Assembly: GCA_905199225.1 (NCBI GenBank)
Contig: CAJKFS010000005.1
Coordinates: 1-64,000 of the forward strand
Source of the DNA: an uncultured Collinsella sp.
GTDB lineage: Bacteria; Actinomycetota; Coriobacteriia; Coriobacteriales; Coriobacteriaceae
DNA length: 64,000 nt
Reading direction: 5' to 3'
The notes beneath the pieces are model-generated. The model did no database searches. It saw nothing but the letters and a program-made list of their open reading frames with translations, and was not told the origin of the DNA. Made by a program: the position numbers and the translations under genes. Shown in pieces: positions 1 through 8,768 of the stretch (positions are counted from its first letter, which is position 1; every line of letters begins with the position of its first letter).

Positions 1-54
1 AATGGGGCGGCACGCCATCTTTTATCAGCCAACTCGCTGAAGTACGGTGACGAA

Positions 55-145
55 GGCGCAAGGCCGGGAGGGGTTATCAAAGCCGACATCCCGCAGCCGC
101 GAAGCGGCGAGGACGTCGGCGTGATAACCCCGCAGGCCTTGCGCC
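55..145. terminator. Long intergenic palindrome
   Basis: The arms at 55-87 and 115-145 are inverted copies of each other apart from a small internal asymmetry, giving a roughly 30-bp stem around a GC-rich loop. It lies 13 bases past the stop of the stress-protein gene, so it may end that transcript, but there is no clear T-run. It could equally be a REP-like repeat. No gene was seen in 1-158. Confidence 0.5.
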
Positions 146-158
146 GACGGGAAGGAAC

Positions 159-596
159 CTACTTCACGACCAAGATGTCGCAGTCCGTATTGCGCAGCAG
201 GAACGTCGAAATCGAACCCAGGAGCGCATACTTGATCGAGGACAGGCCGCGTGCGCCGCAGAGCACCAGATCGGGCTTGACCACGTCGAGCATCTCGTCC
301 TTGAGCGTCTCGCGAATACGGCCGGCGCGAATCATGACCTCGACCTCGGGAATATCGGGATTGGCCTTGGCCTCTTCGAGCTGCTTGGCGATGGAGTTCT
401 TAAATGCCTCCTCCAGTCCGTTGACCAGATCGACCGGATAGGAACCAGCGCTCTCGAGTGCCGTGGAATCGATAACGTGGCCGATAATCAGCTTGGCGCC
501 GTTGTTCGCGGCGACCTTGATGGCGCGTGCGAGCACAAAATCCTGCTGCTCAGTACCGTCGAGTGAAACAAATACCTTGGTGTAGCCCTCGTTCAT
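159..596 (-). CDS. Universal stress protein, UspA family
   Basis: A 145-residue single-domain UspA-fold protein, the usual length for the family, acting in the cytoplasm as a stress-responsive nucleotide-binding protein. The N-terminus has the first beta strand (KVFVSLDGTEQ). The C-terminus has GARG, nine residues, then GS, an exact fit to the G-2x-G-9x-G(S/T) ATP-binding motif, so an ATP-binding type is expected. The start is supported by AAGGAGG five bases upstream of the ATG. It stands alone, divergent from uppP. Its physiological trigger cannot be read from sequence. Confidence 0.93.
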   Translation of the reverse strand: MNEGYTKVFVSLDGTEQQDFVLARAIKVAANNGAKLIIGHVIDSTALESAGSYPVDLVNGLEEAFKNSIAKQLEEAKANPDIPEVEVMIRAGRIRETLKDEMLDVVKPDLVLCGARGLSSIKYALLGSISTFLLRNTDCDILVVK

Positions 597-843
597 GGTT
601 TCCTCCTTGGTCTATCGCACGGGCGTGGGGCTCGTGCATCGGGCGGGCGCGGATGCGTGGCCGCCGGACACTTTATCTTGTTGCAGTTATACCCAAGGAT
701 TTGGGTTTGACCGCTCGCAATTCTGTGAACGGGCGAGTTTTTTGGTAAGGGTAGGCGCAGGCGCGCCGCCAACGGTTGATAATGGGACATCGCCCGCACC
801 GTCCGCAGAACAATATCGGCGGGTGTCTAACGAGGGGGTCCCT

Positions 844-1824
844 TTGGATATCATTGAGCTTCTAAAATCTGCCTTCATGGGCCTGGTCGAGGGCATCACC
901 GAATGGCTGCCTGTTTCGTCGACCGGTCACATGATCTTGGTGGACGAGTTCGTCAAGATGAACGTGAGCGAGACGTTCTGGAATATGTTCCTGGTCGTGA
1001 TTCAGCTTGGCGCCATTTTGGCCGTCTGCGTTTTGTTCTTCTACGACCTCAACCCGTTTTCTCCCGGCAAGGGCAAGGAGGGCCGTCGCGACACCTGGGT
1101 GCTGTGGGGCAAGATTGTGCTCGGCTGCATTCCCGCCGCGGCGATCGGTCTGCCGCTCAACGACTGGATGGAGGAGCATTTCTACAATGCTCCCGTCGTG
1201 GCGCTGGCGCTCATTGTGTACGGCGTGCTGTTTATCGTGATCGAGAACTGGCGCGCGAACAAGCGCGACCAGGCTGCTCTTGCCGGTTCGTTTGGTTCGC
1301 GTGCTGTGGTGTCGGGTGGACGTCCCGCCGGTGCGCACTTTGCGGCGCCCACCGCGGCTACCGCTGAGGATGAGGACGATGACGAGAATCTGGACTTTGG
1401 CTCCATCGCCACGCTCGAGGACCTGAGCTGGAAGACTGCGCTGGGTATCGGCTGCTTCCAGGTGCTTTCGCTGGTGCCTGGTACGTCTCGCTCCGGTTCT
1501 ACCATCATCGGCGGCCTGCTTTTGGGCTGCACGCGTTCGGTGGCGTCCAAGTTTACGTTCTTCCTGGCCATCCCTGTCATGTTTGGCGCGAGTGCGCTCA
1601 AGCTGGTCAAGTATTTCATCAAGGGCGGTACGTTCGGTGCCAACGAGGTCGCCATCCTGGGCGTGGGCTGCGTTGTGGCCTTTGTGGTTTCGCTCATCGC
1701 CATCAAGTGGCTTATGGGCTTCGTCCGCCGTCACGACTTCAAGTGCTTCGGCGTCTACCGCATCATTCTGGGCATCGTGGTGCTTGCGTACTTCTTCGTC
1801 TTGGAGCCGATGCTCGGCCTCTAA
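844..1824 (+). CDS. uppP: Undecaprenyl-diphosphatase UppP (BacA)
   Basis: Integral membrane phosphatase that recycles undecaprenyl pyrophosphate to the monophosphate carrier for peptidoglycan and other wall polymers; this family also confers bacitracin tolerance. The two family motifs are present: EGITEWLPVSSTGH near the N-terminus and PGTSRSGSTI in the second half, with multiple hydrophobic helices between. The frame is open back to 595, but I choose the TTG at 844 because GAGGGGG lies about six bases upstream and the family begins here (LDIIELLKSAFMGLVEG). The product is 326 residues. A loop at about residues 165-185 is unusually acidic (EDEDDDEN). A hairpin terminator follows. Confidence 0.93.
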   Translation: MDIIELLKSAFMGLVEGITEWLPVSSTGHMILVDEFVKMNVSETFWNMFLVVIQLGAILAVCVLFFYDLNPFSPGKGKEGRRDTWVLWGKIVLGCIPAAAIGLPLNDWMEEHFYNAPVVALALIVYGVLFIVIENWRANKRDQAALAGSFGSRAVVSGGRPAGAHFAAPTAATAEDEDDDENLDFGSIATLEDLSWKTALGIGCFQVLSLVPGTSRSGSTIIGGLLLGCTRSVASKFTFFLAIPVMFGASALKLVKYFIKGGTFGANEVAILGVGCVVAFVVSLIAIKWLMGFVRRHDFKCFGVYRIILGIVVLAYFFVLEPMLGL

Positions 1825-1868
1825 CTTAGTCGACGCTGCGCGGCGGTCAGGGCGACAACTTGTCATTC

Positions 1869-1911
1869 AAAGGGGGTGGCATGACCAAAAGGTCTATGCC
1901 GCCCCCCCTTT
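1869..1911 (+). terminator. Hairpin terminator after uppP
   Basis: A G-rich arm starting at 1869 pairs with the C-rich arm ending near 1911 around an AAAA loop flanked by GACC/GGTC, followed by a short T-run. It is placed 45 bases after the uppP stop. Confidence 0.6.
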
Positions 1912-1987
1912 TCATGCCAATTTGTTCGCCCTGACCGTCGCTCGCTGCTGCTGCTATGACATCGGTGGTTTCGTGATTGTCAATAGA

Positions 1988-2010
1988 TTGGTGCAAAGTA
2001 ACCTGACCCC
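1988..2010. repeat. Dispersed short repeat, copy 1
   Basis: An 18-base stretch (TTGGTGCAAAGTAACCTG) recurs exactly, inverted, at 12248-12265. Both copies are intergenic. Here it lies between uppP and pcrA and can pair with the nearby TTGCGCCAA. Confidence 0.6.
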
Positions 2011-2092
2011 ATTGCGCCAAATCCGCTGGGGCGGGCCTGACGGTGACGCACGGAGTCGTGGTGTGATTTGCGTCGGTGTCCGCGCGGCTCGG

Positions 2093-2098
2093 TATACT
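2093..2098 (+). promoter_or_regulatory. Probable -10 box of pcrA promoter
   Basis: TATACT lies 62 bases before the pcrA start. A possible -35 element (TTGCGT at 2068) is at a long 19-base spacing, so the -10 assignment is stronger than the -35. Confidence 0.4.
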
Positions 2099-2159
2099 AG
2101 TACGGCTCAAACTATGGCGCCGCCCGCAGGCGCGCCGTCCGTCAGATGAGGAGTCGCCC

Positions 2160-4826
2160 ATGACCCAGCCCTTGCCCTGGGAAAAGAACGCCGCGGTACC
2201 CGTGTCGCCCGCGCCGGAACCCGTGCCGCTCGATGCATATGCCGCCCCTGCTGCGCCGGAACCCGAGCTCGTCCCGCTCGACATCTACGACGCTCCCGCG
2301 CCGGCACCCAAGCCCGCCAAGCCGCTCGTCGACATCGACAGCCTCAACCCCGCCCAGCGCGAGGCGGTTCTGACCACCGAGGGCCCGCTGTTAGTCCTTG
2401 CCGGCGCCGGCTCGGGCAAGACCCGCGTCCTGACCTTCCGCATCGCTCATATGCTCGGTGACCTGGGCGTTAAGCCCTGGCAGGTCCTGGCCATCACGTT
2501 TACCAACAAGGCCGCGGCCGAGATGCGCGAGCGTCTGGCGGCGCTCATCCCCAACGGCACCCGCGGCATGTGGGTGTGCACCTTCCACGCCATGTGCGTG
2601 CGTATGCTGCGCGAGGACGCCGATCTGCTAGGCTACACCGGCCAGTTCACCATCTACGATGACGACGATTCCAAGCGCATGGTGCGCGACATTATGCAGG
2701 CGCTCGGCATCGAGCAAAAGCAGTTCCCCATCAACATGATCCGCAGCAAGATCAGCTCGGCCAAAAACGCCATGATCGGGCCCGAGGACATGCTCAAATC
2801 CGCCGACAGCCCCAACGACAAAAAGGCCGCGCAGGTCTATATGGAGCTGGAGCGCCGCCTGCGCGCCGCCAACGCGATGGACTTCGACGACCTGCTCGTG
2901 CGCACGCTCGAGCTGCTGCGCACCCGCCCCGAGGTGCTCGACAAGTATCAGGAGCGCTTCCGCTACATTAGCGTCGACGAGTATCAGGACACCAACCACG
3001 TCCAGTACGAGATCGCCAACCTGCTGGCCGCCAAGTACCAAAACCTCATGGTCGTGGGCGACGACGACCAGTCCATTTACAGCTGGCGCGGCGCCGATAT
3101 CACCAACATCCTGGACTTTGAGAAGGACTTTAAAAACTGCAAGACCGTCAAGTTGGAGCAGAACTATCGCTCCACGGGTCATATCCTGAGCGCCGCCAAC
3201 GCCGTGGTGCGTCACAACTCGCAACGCAAGGACAAGCGCCTGTTTACGGCCGAGGGCGACGGCGAGAAGATCCAGGCCTTCCAGGCAAGCGATGAGCGCG
3301 ACGAGGGCCGCTGGATTGCCGGCGAGATCGAAAAGCTGCACTCCAAGGGCACGAGTTACGACGATATCGCCGTGTTCTACCGCACCAACGCCCAGTCGCG
3401 TATCCTCGAAGATATGTTCCTGCGCGCGGGCGTGCCCTACAAGATTGTGGGCGGCACGCGATTCTTCGACCGCGCCGAGATCCGCGACGTCATGGCCTAC
3501 CTCAAGATGATCGTGAACCCGGCAGACGAGATGAGCATCAAGCGCGTCATCAACACGCCGCGCCGCGGCATCGGCTCCACCTCGATCCAAAAGATTGAGC
3601 AGCTGGCGCGCGACAACCGTTGCTCGTTCTTCCAGGCTTGCGAGATCGCAACGGCCGAGACGGGCATGTTTAGCGCCAAGGTGCGCAATGGCCTGTCGAG
3701 CTTTGTCTCGCTGGTGCGCGAGGGTCGCCGCATGGACGGCGAGCTCAAGGACGTCGTCGAGATGATTGTCGACAAGACGGGCCTGCTGCAGGCCTTCCGC
3801 GCTGAGGGCACCATGGAGTCCGAGAGCCGTGCCGAGAACATCCAGGAATTCCTGGGTGTCGCTGCCGAATTTGAGGAGACGCACGAGGATATCGAGGGTA
3901 CGCTCGAGAGCTTGGAAGAGCTGCGCGCGGCTGGCGTTGCCGATGTGCCGGCCGATGCCGAGCCCGAGCCCGTCGTGGTGAGCGCACCTGTGCCCGAGCC
4001 CGGACCGTCCGCACCCGCATCCTCGTTTGAGGCATTGGTCGGCGCCCGTGACGCCGCTGGCTCCAATCCGCTCGACAGTCTGGCGGCTCCGGCGCTCTCT
4101 CCGCAGGATGCTCTGGCTGCCGCCATCGCGGGCAATGCCTATGCCGCGCCGACGGAGCTGCCCGCGGGTGCCGTGCATGCCGACGAGATCGAGCGCACCT
4201 ATGGCCCGCTTACCTGCAAGGCGCTGCCTGCTCTCATGGAGTGGCTTGCCCTGCGTTCCGACCTGGATTCCCTTGCCGGCGAGACGCATGCCATCACCAT
4301 GATGACCATCCACTCCGCCAAGGGCCTGGAGTTCCCGGCGGTGTTCGTTGCTGGCATGGAGGAGGGCATCTTCCCGCACGTGCACGACTTTGGCGGCAGC
4401 GATGACCCGGGCAAGCTCGAGGAGGAGCGTCGCCTGGCCTACGTCGCCATCACGCGTGCCCGTAAGCGCCTGTTCTTGACCTATGCGGCTACGCGTCGCA
4501 CCTACGGCTCGACCTCTGCCAACCCGCGCTCGCGCTTCCTCAACGAGATTCCGTTTGAGGACATCGAGTTTAGCGGCATCGGTTCTGCCGGTTTTGAGGG
4601 CACGGGCTGGGAGAAGCGCGGCGACCGACACGGCACCTTTGGCTCGGGTATGGGCTCGGACATGTATGGCGGCAAGGTGTTTGGCTCGCATACGCGCTCG
4701 ACCGGCGGTTCCGGTTCGCGCGGCGGATCGAGCTTTGACGACTTCTTTGGCGGCAGCACTTATGGCACCGAGCGCCATCGTGGGGTTTCGCCCGACGCCG
4801 GCCGCGTTGCCTCGACTTTTGGCTAG
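2160..4826 (+). CDS. pcrA: ATP-dependent DNA helicase PcrA/UvrD, cut before its C-terminal domain
   Basis: Superfamily 1A 3'-5' DNA helicase for repair and replication-fork maintenance. Visible motifs are Walker A AGAGSGKT at residues 81-88, ITFTNKAA (motif Ia), DEYQD (Walker B), GDDDQSIYSWRGA, QNYRS and the late motifs TIHSAKGLEF and VAITRARKRL. I use the ATG at 2160, which has AGGAG upstream, not the longer frame from 2076. The protein is 888 residues, longer than usual, because of a Pro/Ala-rich N-terminal extension of about 60 residues and a Pro/Ala/Glu-rich insert near residues 590-680. The frame ends at a TAG (4824-4826), but the same frame then continues to 5060 and encodes the C-terminal domain normally attached to PcrA. 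Confidence 0.95.
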   Translation: MTQPLPWEKNAAVPVSPAPEPVPLDAYAAPAAPEPELVPLDIYDAPAPAPKPAKPLVDIDSLNPAQREAVLTTEGPLLVLAGAGSGKTRVLTFRIAHMLGDLGVKPWQVLAITFTNKAAAEMRERLAALIPNGTRGMWVCTFHAMCVRMLREDADLLGYTGQFTIYDDDDSKRMVRDIMQALGIEQKQFPINMIRSKISSAKNAMIGPEDMLKSADSPNDKKAAQVYMELERRLRAANAMDFDDLLVRTLELLRTRPEVLDKYQERFRYISVDEYQDTNHVQYEIANLLAAKYQNLMVVGDDDQSIYSWRGADITNILDFEKDFKNCKTVKLEQNYRSTGHILSAANAVVRHNSQRKDKRLFTAEGDGEKIQAFQASDERDEGRWIAGEIEKLHSKGTSYDDIAVFYRTNAQSRILEDMFLRAGVPYKIVGGTRFFDRAEIRDVMAYLKMIVNPADEMSIKRVINTPRRGIGSTSIQKIEQLARDNRCSFFQACEIATAETGMFSAKVRNGLSSFVSLVREGRRMDGELKDVVEMIVDKTGLLQAFRAEGTMESESRAENIQEFLGVAAEFEETHEDIEGTLESLEELRAAGVADVPADAEPEPVVVSAPVPEPGPSAPASSFEALVGARDAAGSNPLDSLAAPALSPQDALAAAIAGNAYAAPTELPAGAVHADEIERTYGPLTCKALPALMEWLALRSDLDSLAGETHAITMMTIHSAKGLEFPAVFVAGMEEGIFPHVHDFGGSDDPGKLEEERRLAYVAITRARKRLFLTYAATRRTYGSTSANPRSRFLNEIPFEDIEFSGIGSAGFEGTGWEKRGDRHGTFGSGMGSDMYGGKVFGSHTRSTGGSGSRGGSSFDDFFGGSTYGTERHRGVSPDAGRVASTFG

Positions 4827-4859
4827 GGCGCGCCGCGAGCCAAAAAGCCGTCGTCCAAG

Positions 4860-5060
4860 GTGTCGCCGACGGTGGAGCGCAAGGTCGATCGCGCTAGCGC
4901 GTCGCAGGACTTTGCCGCGGGCGATACCGTGAGTCACAAGACCTTTGGCACGGGTACCGTGATCTCGGTCGCCGGAGACATGATCGAGGTTCAATTCGAA
5001 AAGACCGGCCAGACCAAAAAGCTGATGAAGGGCTTTGCACCGATCGTCAAGTTGTCGTAA
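4860..5060 (+). CDS. Detached C-terminal Tudor-like domain of PcrA
   Basis: Sixty-six residues from a GTG, in the same frame as pcrA and separated from it only by the TAG at 4824. The segment VSHKTFGTGTVISVAGD followed by IEVQFEKTG and FAPIVKL matches the small beta-barrel that ends PcrA/UvrD and contacts RNA polymerase. There is no convincing ribosome-binding site before the GTG (only AAGG directly adjacent), so independent translation is doubtful. It may be the dead 3' end of pcrA, a read-through product or a sequencing error. The domain itself is intact, so the break is either recent or tolerated. Confidence 0.6.
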   Translation: MSPTVERKVDRASASQDFAAGDTVSHKTFGTGTVISVAGDMIEVQFEKTGQTKKLMKGFAPIVKLS

Positions 5061-5067
5061 TCTCGGC

Positions 5068-5196
5068 GGACCTGGGCGGGCGTATGGGGCAACATCGCCT
5101 GCTCGGGCAGTCCTGCTCGCACGGAGAGCACATTAAGTGCTCTCCGGCTCGTGCGGAACTCGCGATCGATGTTGCCCCATACGCCCGCCCAGGTCC
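5068..5196. repeat. 129-base palindrome with perfect 30-bp arms
   Basis: The arms 5068-5097 and 5167-5196 are perfect reverse complements. A second hairpin (5123-5131 with 5137-5145, nine bp) sits in the loop. It begins eight bases after the pcrA-tail stop. There is no T-run, so a plain terminator is not the obvious reading. Confidence 0.85.
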
Positions 5197-5278
5197 TAAG
5201 ATAACGTTGCTTGCGAACGTTGCTCTGCTCGTTCGCTTTTTGATCTGGAGAGCCGGGTGGGCTGATAAATAGATATAG

Positions 5279-5316
5279 CAAGGGGCTCTCCCGTACATGG
5301 ACAGGAGAGCCCCTTG
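5279..5316. terminator. Hairpin between convergent pcrA tail and manA
   Basis: Perfect 13-bp arms at 5279-5291 and 5304-5316 lie 24 bases past the manA stop. It is likely the manA terminator, possibly bidirectional. The flanking T/A tracts are weak. Confidence 0.6.
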
Positions 5317-5340
5317 TTGCATTTGGGTTGTTGGTGCGAT

Positions 5341-6273
5341 CTAGAGATGCGAGACGATCAGTTCCATCTTGCCTTCGAGGTCGATGGAGCTGACGGTGCT
5401 CGGGGCCAGCAGGTGACTGCCCTTGTGGACGGGGTCGCCGCAGACGGTGCCTTCGCCGTCGATGACCGACAGGCACATGAAGGGCCAGCGCTGGTCGAGG
5501 GTCTTGCTGCCGTCGACGCGCACGCGATCGACGGTGTAGCAGGGGTTGGACTCGAGCTCGGTTACGCCATCGACCTCGGGCGCGGTTACCGTGCCGTCGG
5601 TCGGTGCCTGAGCATCAAAGTTGATGCAATCCAGGCTCTGCTCAATGTGCAGAGGACGCAGCTTGCCGTCGGTGCCGGGGCGGTCGTAGTCGTACAGGCG
5701 ATAGGTCACGTCGCTCGACTGCTGCGTCTCCAAAATGAGCGTACCAGTCTTGATGGCGTGCACGGTACCGGAGTCAATCTGGAAAAAGTCGCCCTTGTGA
5801 ATCGGCAGCACGTTGAGCATGTCGTTCCAACGGCCCTCCTCGATCATCTGCGCAGCCTCGGTGCGGTCGTGCGCGCGCTGGCCGACGATGATCGTGGCAC
5901 CGGGCTCGCAGTCCAGTACATACCAGCACTCGGTTTTGCCCAGGCTGCCGTTCTCGTGCTCGGCGGCGTACTCGTCGTTGGGGTGAATCTGGATCGAAAG
6001 GTCGTCCTTGGCGTCCAGAATCTTAATGAGCAGCGGGAACTCCTTGCCCTCGCAATTGCCAAAGAGCTCGCGGTGCTCGGCCCACAGCCACGAAAGCGTG
6101 TGGCCTGTATACGGGCCCTCCGCAATCTGGCAGTCGCCGTTGGGATGGGCCGAGATGGCCCAGCACTCACCGATGGGACCCTCGGGAATGTCGTAGCCAA
6201 ACACGGTCTCCAGCTGGCGGCCGCCCCAGATCTTCTCGTGGAAGATCGGCGTGAGTTTAATCAAATCGGACAT
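5341..6273 (-). CDS. manA: Mannose-6-phosphate isomerase, class I
   Basis: Zinc-dependent cupin enzyme interconverting mannose-6-phosphate and fructose-6-phosphate, feeding PTS-derived mannose into glycolysis or making precursors for glycans. Recognisable stretches are KIWGGRQL near the N-terminus, SIQIHPND (zinc ligand region), GKTECWYVL and DSGTVHAI. At 310 residues it matches the short Firmicute-type class. The frame is open upstream, but a GGGAG seven bases before the ATG at 6273 selects this start; the ATG at 6279 would lie only one base from that site. The gntR gene lies upstream on the same strand with a gap of about 70 bases, so co-transcription is possible. Confidence 0.92.
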   Translation of the reverse strand: MSDLIKLTPIFHEKIWGGRQLETVFGYDIPEGPIGECWAISAHPNGDCQIAEGPYTGHTLSWLWAEHRELFGNCEGKEFPLLIKILDAKDDLSIQIHPNDEYAAEHENGSLGKTECWYVLDCEPGATIIVGQRAHDRTEAAQMIEEGRWNDMLNVLPIHKGDFFQIDSGTVHAIKTGTLILETQQSSDVTYRLYDYDRPGTDGKLRPLHIEQSLDCINFDAQAPTDGTVTAPEVDGVTELESNPCYTVDRVRVDGSKTLDQRWPFMCLSVIDGEGTVCGDPVHKGSHLLAPSTVSSIDLEGKMELIVSHL

Positions 6274-6345
6274 GTGCATACTCCCATAAGGTTGTGCGGG
6301 TGCCGCGTAAGACAGCTCAAAACGAGCACCCACCGGATTACAAAA

Positions 6346-7065
6346 CTAGGCCAGCGTTACGTTGTGCAGCTCAAAGCGGTCGCCTACGTTGTGCGAGACA
6401 GAATATTCAAACGCGGTACCGCTATCCAAGAAGCCAATCTGGTTGAGTTCGAGCAGGGGAGAGCCGGGTTTGGTATCCAGGCGCTCAGCCTCTTCTTCAG
6501 TTGCCGCGACAGCGCGAATGGTACGGTGGAAACTCGAGATCTTGAGTCCGCACTGCTCGCGGATGAAGCTGTAGATCGATGCGTACAGGTCTTTTTTCTT
6601 AAGACCCGGAATCAGCTCGAGTGGCATATAGGTGTACTCAATAACGATGGGCAGGCCATCGACCTCGCGTACGCGCACGATGTGATAGGCAAAGTCGTCT
6701 TCGGCCATTCCCAGCTGGGTCGCAACCTCTGCCGGCGGATTGACGATCGAGAAATCGTAGACCACCGAGGTCACTTTCTCCCCGCGATGCTCGTACGAAA
6801 AGCCTTGGGCACGGTCGTTCTTGCCTTGGAAAAACACCTGGCCGGGAAGCCCCGCCGTGTCCTTGACGTAGGTGCCCGATCCGCGCCGGCTGGTAATAAG
6901 GCCTTCCTCGGTGATCTGCTCAATTGCTCGTTTGACGGTGATTTTGGAAACGCTGTAGAGCTCACAGAACTCAACGACGGTGGGCAACTTATCGCCCGGC
7001 TTAAGGGCGCCGTCCTCGATGCTTCGACGGATATCTGCAGCTATCGCCTCGTATTTGGGAATCAT
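6346..7065 (-). CDS. GntR-family regulator, HutC/UTRA type
   Basis: A 239-residue transcription factor. The N-terminal winged helix (YEAIAADIRRSIEDGALKPGD, then the recognition helix SKITVKRAIEQI and wing RRGSGTYV) is followed from about residue 75 by a UTRA effector domain, ending FELHNVTLA. UTRA domains usually bind a phosphorylated sugar or a similar metabolite. The gene is divergent from the beta-glucoside cassette at 7368 and upstream of manA, so it probably controls one or both. The ATG has AGGGAGG nearby. The effector is not deducible, though a phospho-beta-glucoside is a reasonable guess from position. Confidence 0.9.
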   Translation of the reverse strand: MIPKYEAIAADIRRSIEDGALKPGDKLPTVVEFCELYSVSKITVKRAIEQITEEGLITSRRGSGTYVKDTAGLPGQVFFQGKNDRAQGFSYEHRGEKVTSVVYDFSIVNPPAEVATQLGMAEDDFAYHIVRVREVDGLPIVIEYTYMPLELIPGLKKKDLYASIYSFIREQCGLKISSFHRTIRAVAATEEEAERLDTKPGSPLLELNQIGFLDSGTAFEYSVSHNVGDRFELHNVTLA

Positions 7066-7367
7066 GCAATCCTCCCTTCATATTTACGTCGATATTTAGA
7101 AAGTATACCTACTTAAAAAGCATCCATATGGCTTTCATGAAAGAAGTTCGATAAAGAAAAATTAAAAAGACGCTTTACATAGAAAATTAGAGCGCTATAG
7201 TTACAGACAACAAGCGAGATGCATTGGCGTTTGCTTGTACTGTTTGGGGACGGTTTTGTTTTGGCGGGTTGGATATCGGTATGACCGGTGCGCGCCCGCG
7301 CCGGATAACCTGCCAAAGCAAACCCGTCTCCAACCGGAAGCTCTAGAACACGAAAGCGAGGACTTTG
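7066..7367. promoter_or_regulatory. Divergent control region with imperfect 25-bp hairpin
   Basis: No gene is seen. The left half is AT-rich and holds an inverted-repeat-like GTATACCTAC near 7101. The right half holds imperfect 25-base inverted arms at 7246-7270 and 7307-7331 with about five mismatches, just before the GH1 start. The right arm resembles the sequence at 11188-11210, so it belongs to a dispersed repeat family. Confidence 0.5.
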
Positions 7368-8768
7368 ATGGCACAGTATCAGCTGCCCAACGATTTCTTC
7401 TTTGGCGCTGCTATGTCCGGCCCGCAGACTGAGGGTCAGTGGAACCAGGGCGGCAAGCTCGAGAACCTGTGGGACACCTGGTCCATCCAGGATCTGGGTT
7501 CGTTCTACAACTGCGTTGGCTCTTATGCCGGCAATGACTTTATGGCCAAGTACCAGGAAGACTTTCGCATTTTGAAGGACTTGGGCCTGAATACCTATCG
7601 CACTTCCATCCAGTGGAGCCGTCTGCTCGATGCCGACGGCAACCTTAACGAGGAGGGTGCTGCGTGGTATCACGAGCTGTTCCGCGCCTCTCGCGAGGCC
7701 GGCCTGGAGCCGTTCGTCAACCTGTACCACTTTGACATGCCCACCTACCTCTTTAACCGTGGCGGCTGGGAGAGCCGTGAGGTCGTCGAGGCTTACGCTC
7801 ATTACGCCGACGTTGCCTTCCGCGAGTTTGGCCAGGAGATCAAGTACTGGTTCACCTTTAACGAGCCCATCGTCGAGCCCGAGCAGCGCTATCAGGAGGG
7901 CGTGTGGTTCCCGCAACTCCACGACTTTAGCCGCGCTCGCACCGTGCAGTATCACATCTCGCTGGCACATGCGCTGGCCGTGGCCAACTACCGTAAGGCC
8001 TATGACGAGGGCGCTATTCGCGCCGATGCCAAGATTGGCATGATCAACTGCTTTACCCCGGTCTATACCAAGGAGAATCCCAGCGAGGCAGACCTCGAGG
8101 CCGTGCGTATGACCAGCGGCATCAACAATCGCTGGTGGCTCGACCTTATTACCAAGGGCGAGCTTCCTGCCGACGTGCTCGACAGCCTGGCCGAGGGCGG
8201 CGTTAAGCTCCCGTTCCGTGCCGGCGACCAAGAGATTCTCAAGCAGGGTGTTGTCGACTGGCTCGGCTGCAACTATTACCACCCCACGCGTGTTCAGGCA
8301 CCGGCGAGCAAGGTCGACCAGTACGGCCTGCCGCACTTTGCCGACGAGTACGTATGGCCCGACGCCGTTATGAACGAGAGCCGCGGCTGGGAGATCTACC
8401 CGCAGGGCCTCTACGACTTTGGCATGGACTGCGCTAAGAACTACCCCGATCTTGAGTGGTTCGTTTCCGAGAACGGCATCGGCATCATGGACGAATACAA
8501 GAACCGTGACGCCGAGGGAACCATTCAGGATGACTACCGCGTCGACTTTGTACGCCAGCACCTGGAGTGGGTTGCCAAGGCAATTGCCGAGGGCGCCAAG
8601 TGCCGTGGATACCATTATTGGGCCGTTATCGATAATTGGTCTTGGGCGAATGCCTTTAAGAACCGTTACGGTTTTGTCGAGGTCGACCTTATGGACGGCT
8701 ACAAGCGCCGCCTTAAGAAGTCGGCAGCCTGGCTCAAACAGGTCGCCACGACCCACGTGGTTGATTAG
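7368..8768 (+). CDS. Glycoside hydrolase family 1, probable 6-phospho-beta-glucosidase
   Basis: A 466-residue retaining glycosidase that would hydrolyse the phosphorylated beta-glucoside delivered by the adjoining PTS. TFNEP near residue 164 carries the acid/base Glu and SENG near residue 366 carries the nucleophile Glu. The C-terminal WSWANAFKNRYGFVEVDL is of the GH1 aglycone/phosphate-pocket type. The ATG at 7368 is preferred to the TTG at 7365 because GAGGA lies five bases before it. It is the first gene of a run with PTS IIC, IIB and IIA. The exact sugar (cellobiose, gentiobiose, arbutin or other) cannot be told from sequence alone. Confidence 0.9.
   Translation: MAQYQLPNDFFFGAAMSGPQTEGQWNQGGKLENLWDTWSIQDLGSFYNCVGSYAGNDFMAKYQEDFRILKDLGLNTYRTSIQWSRLLDADGNLNEEGAAWYHELFRASREAGLEPFVNLYHFDMPTYLFNRGGWESREVVEAYAHYADVAFREFGQEIKYWFTFNEPIVEPEQRYQEGVWFPQLHDFSRARTVQYHISLAHALAVANYRKAYDEGAIRADAKIGMINCFTPVYTKENPSEADLEAVRMTSGINNRWWLDLITKGELPADVLDSLAEGGVKLPFRAGDQEILKQGVVDWLGCNYYHPTRVQAPASKVDQYGLPHFADEYVWPDAVMNESRGWEIYPQGLYDFGMDCAKNYPDLEWFVSENGIGIMDEYKNRDAEGTIQDDYRVDFVRQHLEWVAKAIAEGAKCRGYHYWAVIDNWSWANAFKNRYGFVEVDLMDGYKRRLKKSAAWLKQVATTHVVD

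Noticed and set aside
595..843. An 83-residue N-terminal extension of UppP
   Set aside because: The family starts at the TTG at 844, which has a good ribosome-binding site; the extension overlaps the divergent promoter region.
4824..4826. TAG as a recoded amino acid (for example pyrrolysine)
   Set aside because: Many genes here end normally at TAG and no recoding element or pyrrolysine gene is visible; nonsense mutation or read-through is simpler.
2628..4994. Long antisense reading frames, also at 12363-15023, 59781-61628 and 5314-7116
   Set aside because: They lie opposite clear genes, have no family resemblance or ribosome-binding sites, and arise from the high GC third-position bias of the true gene.
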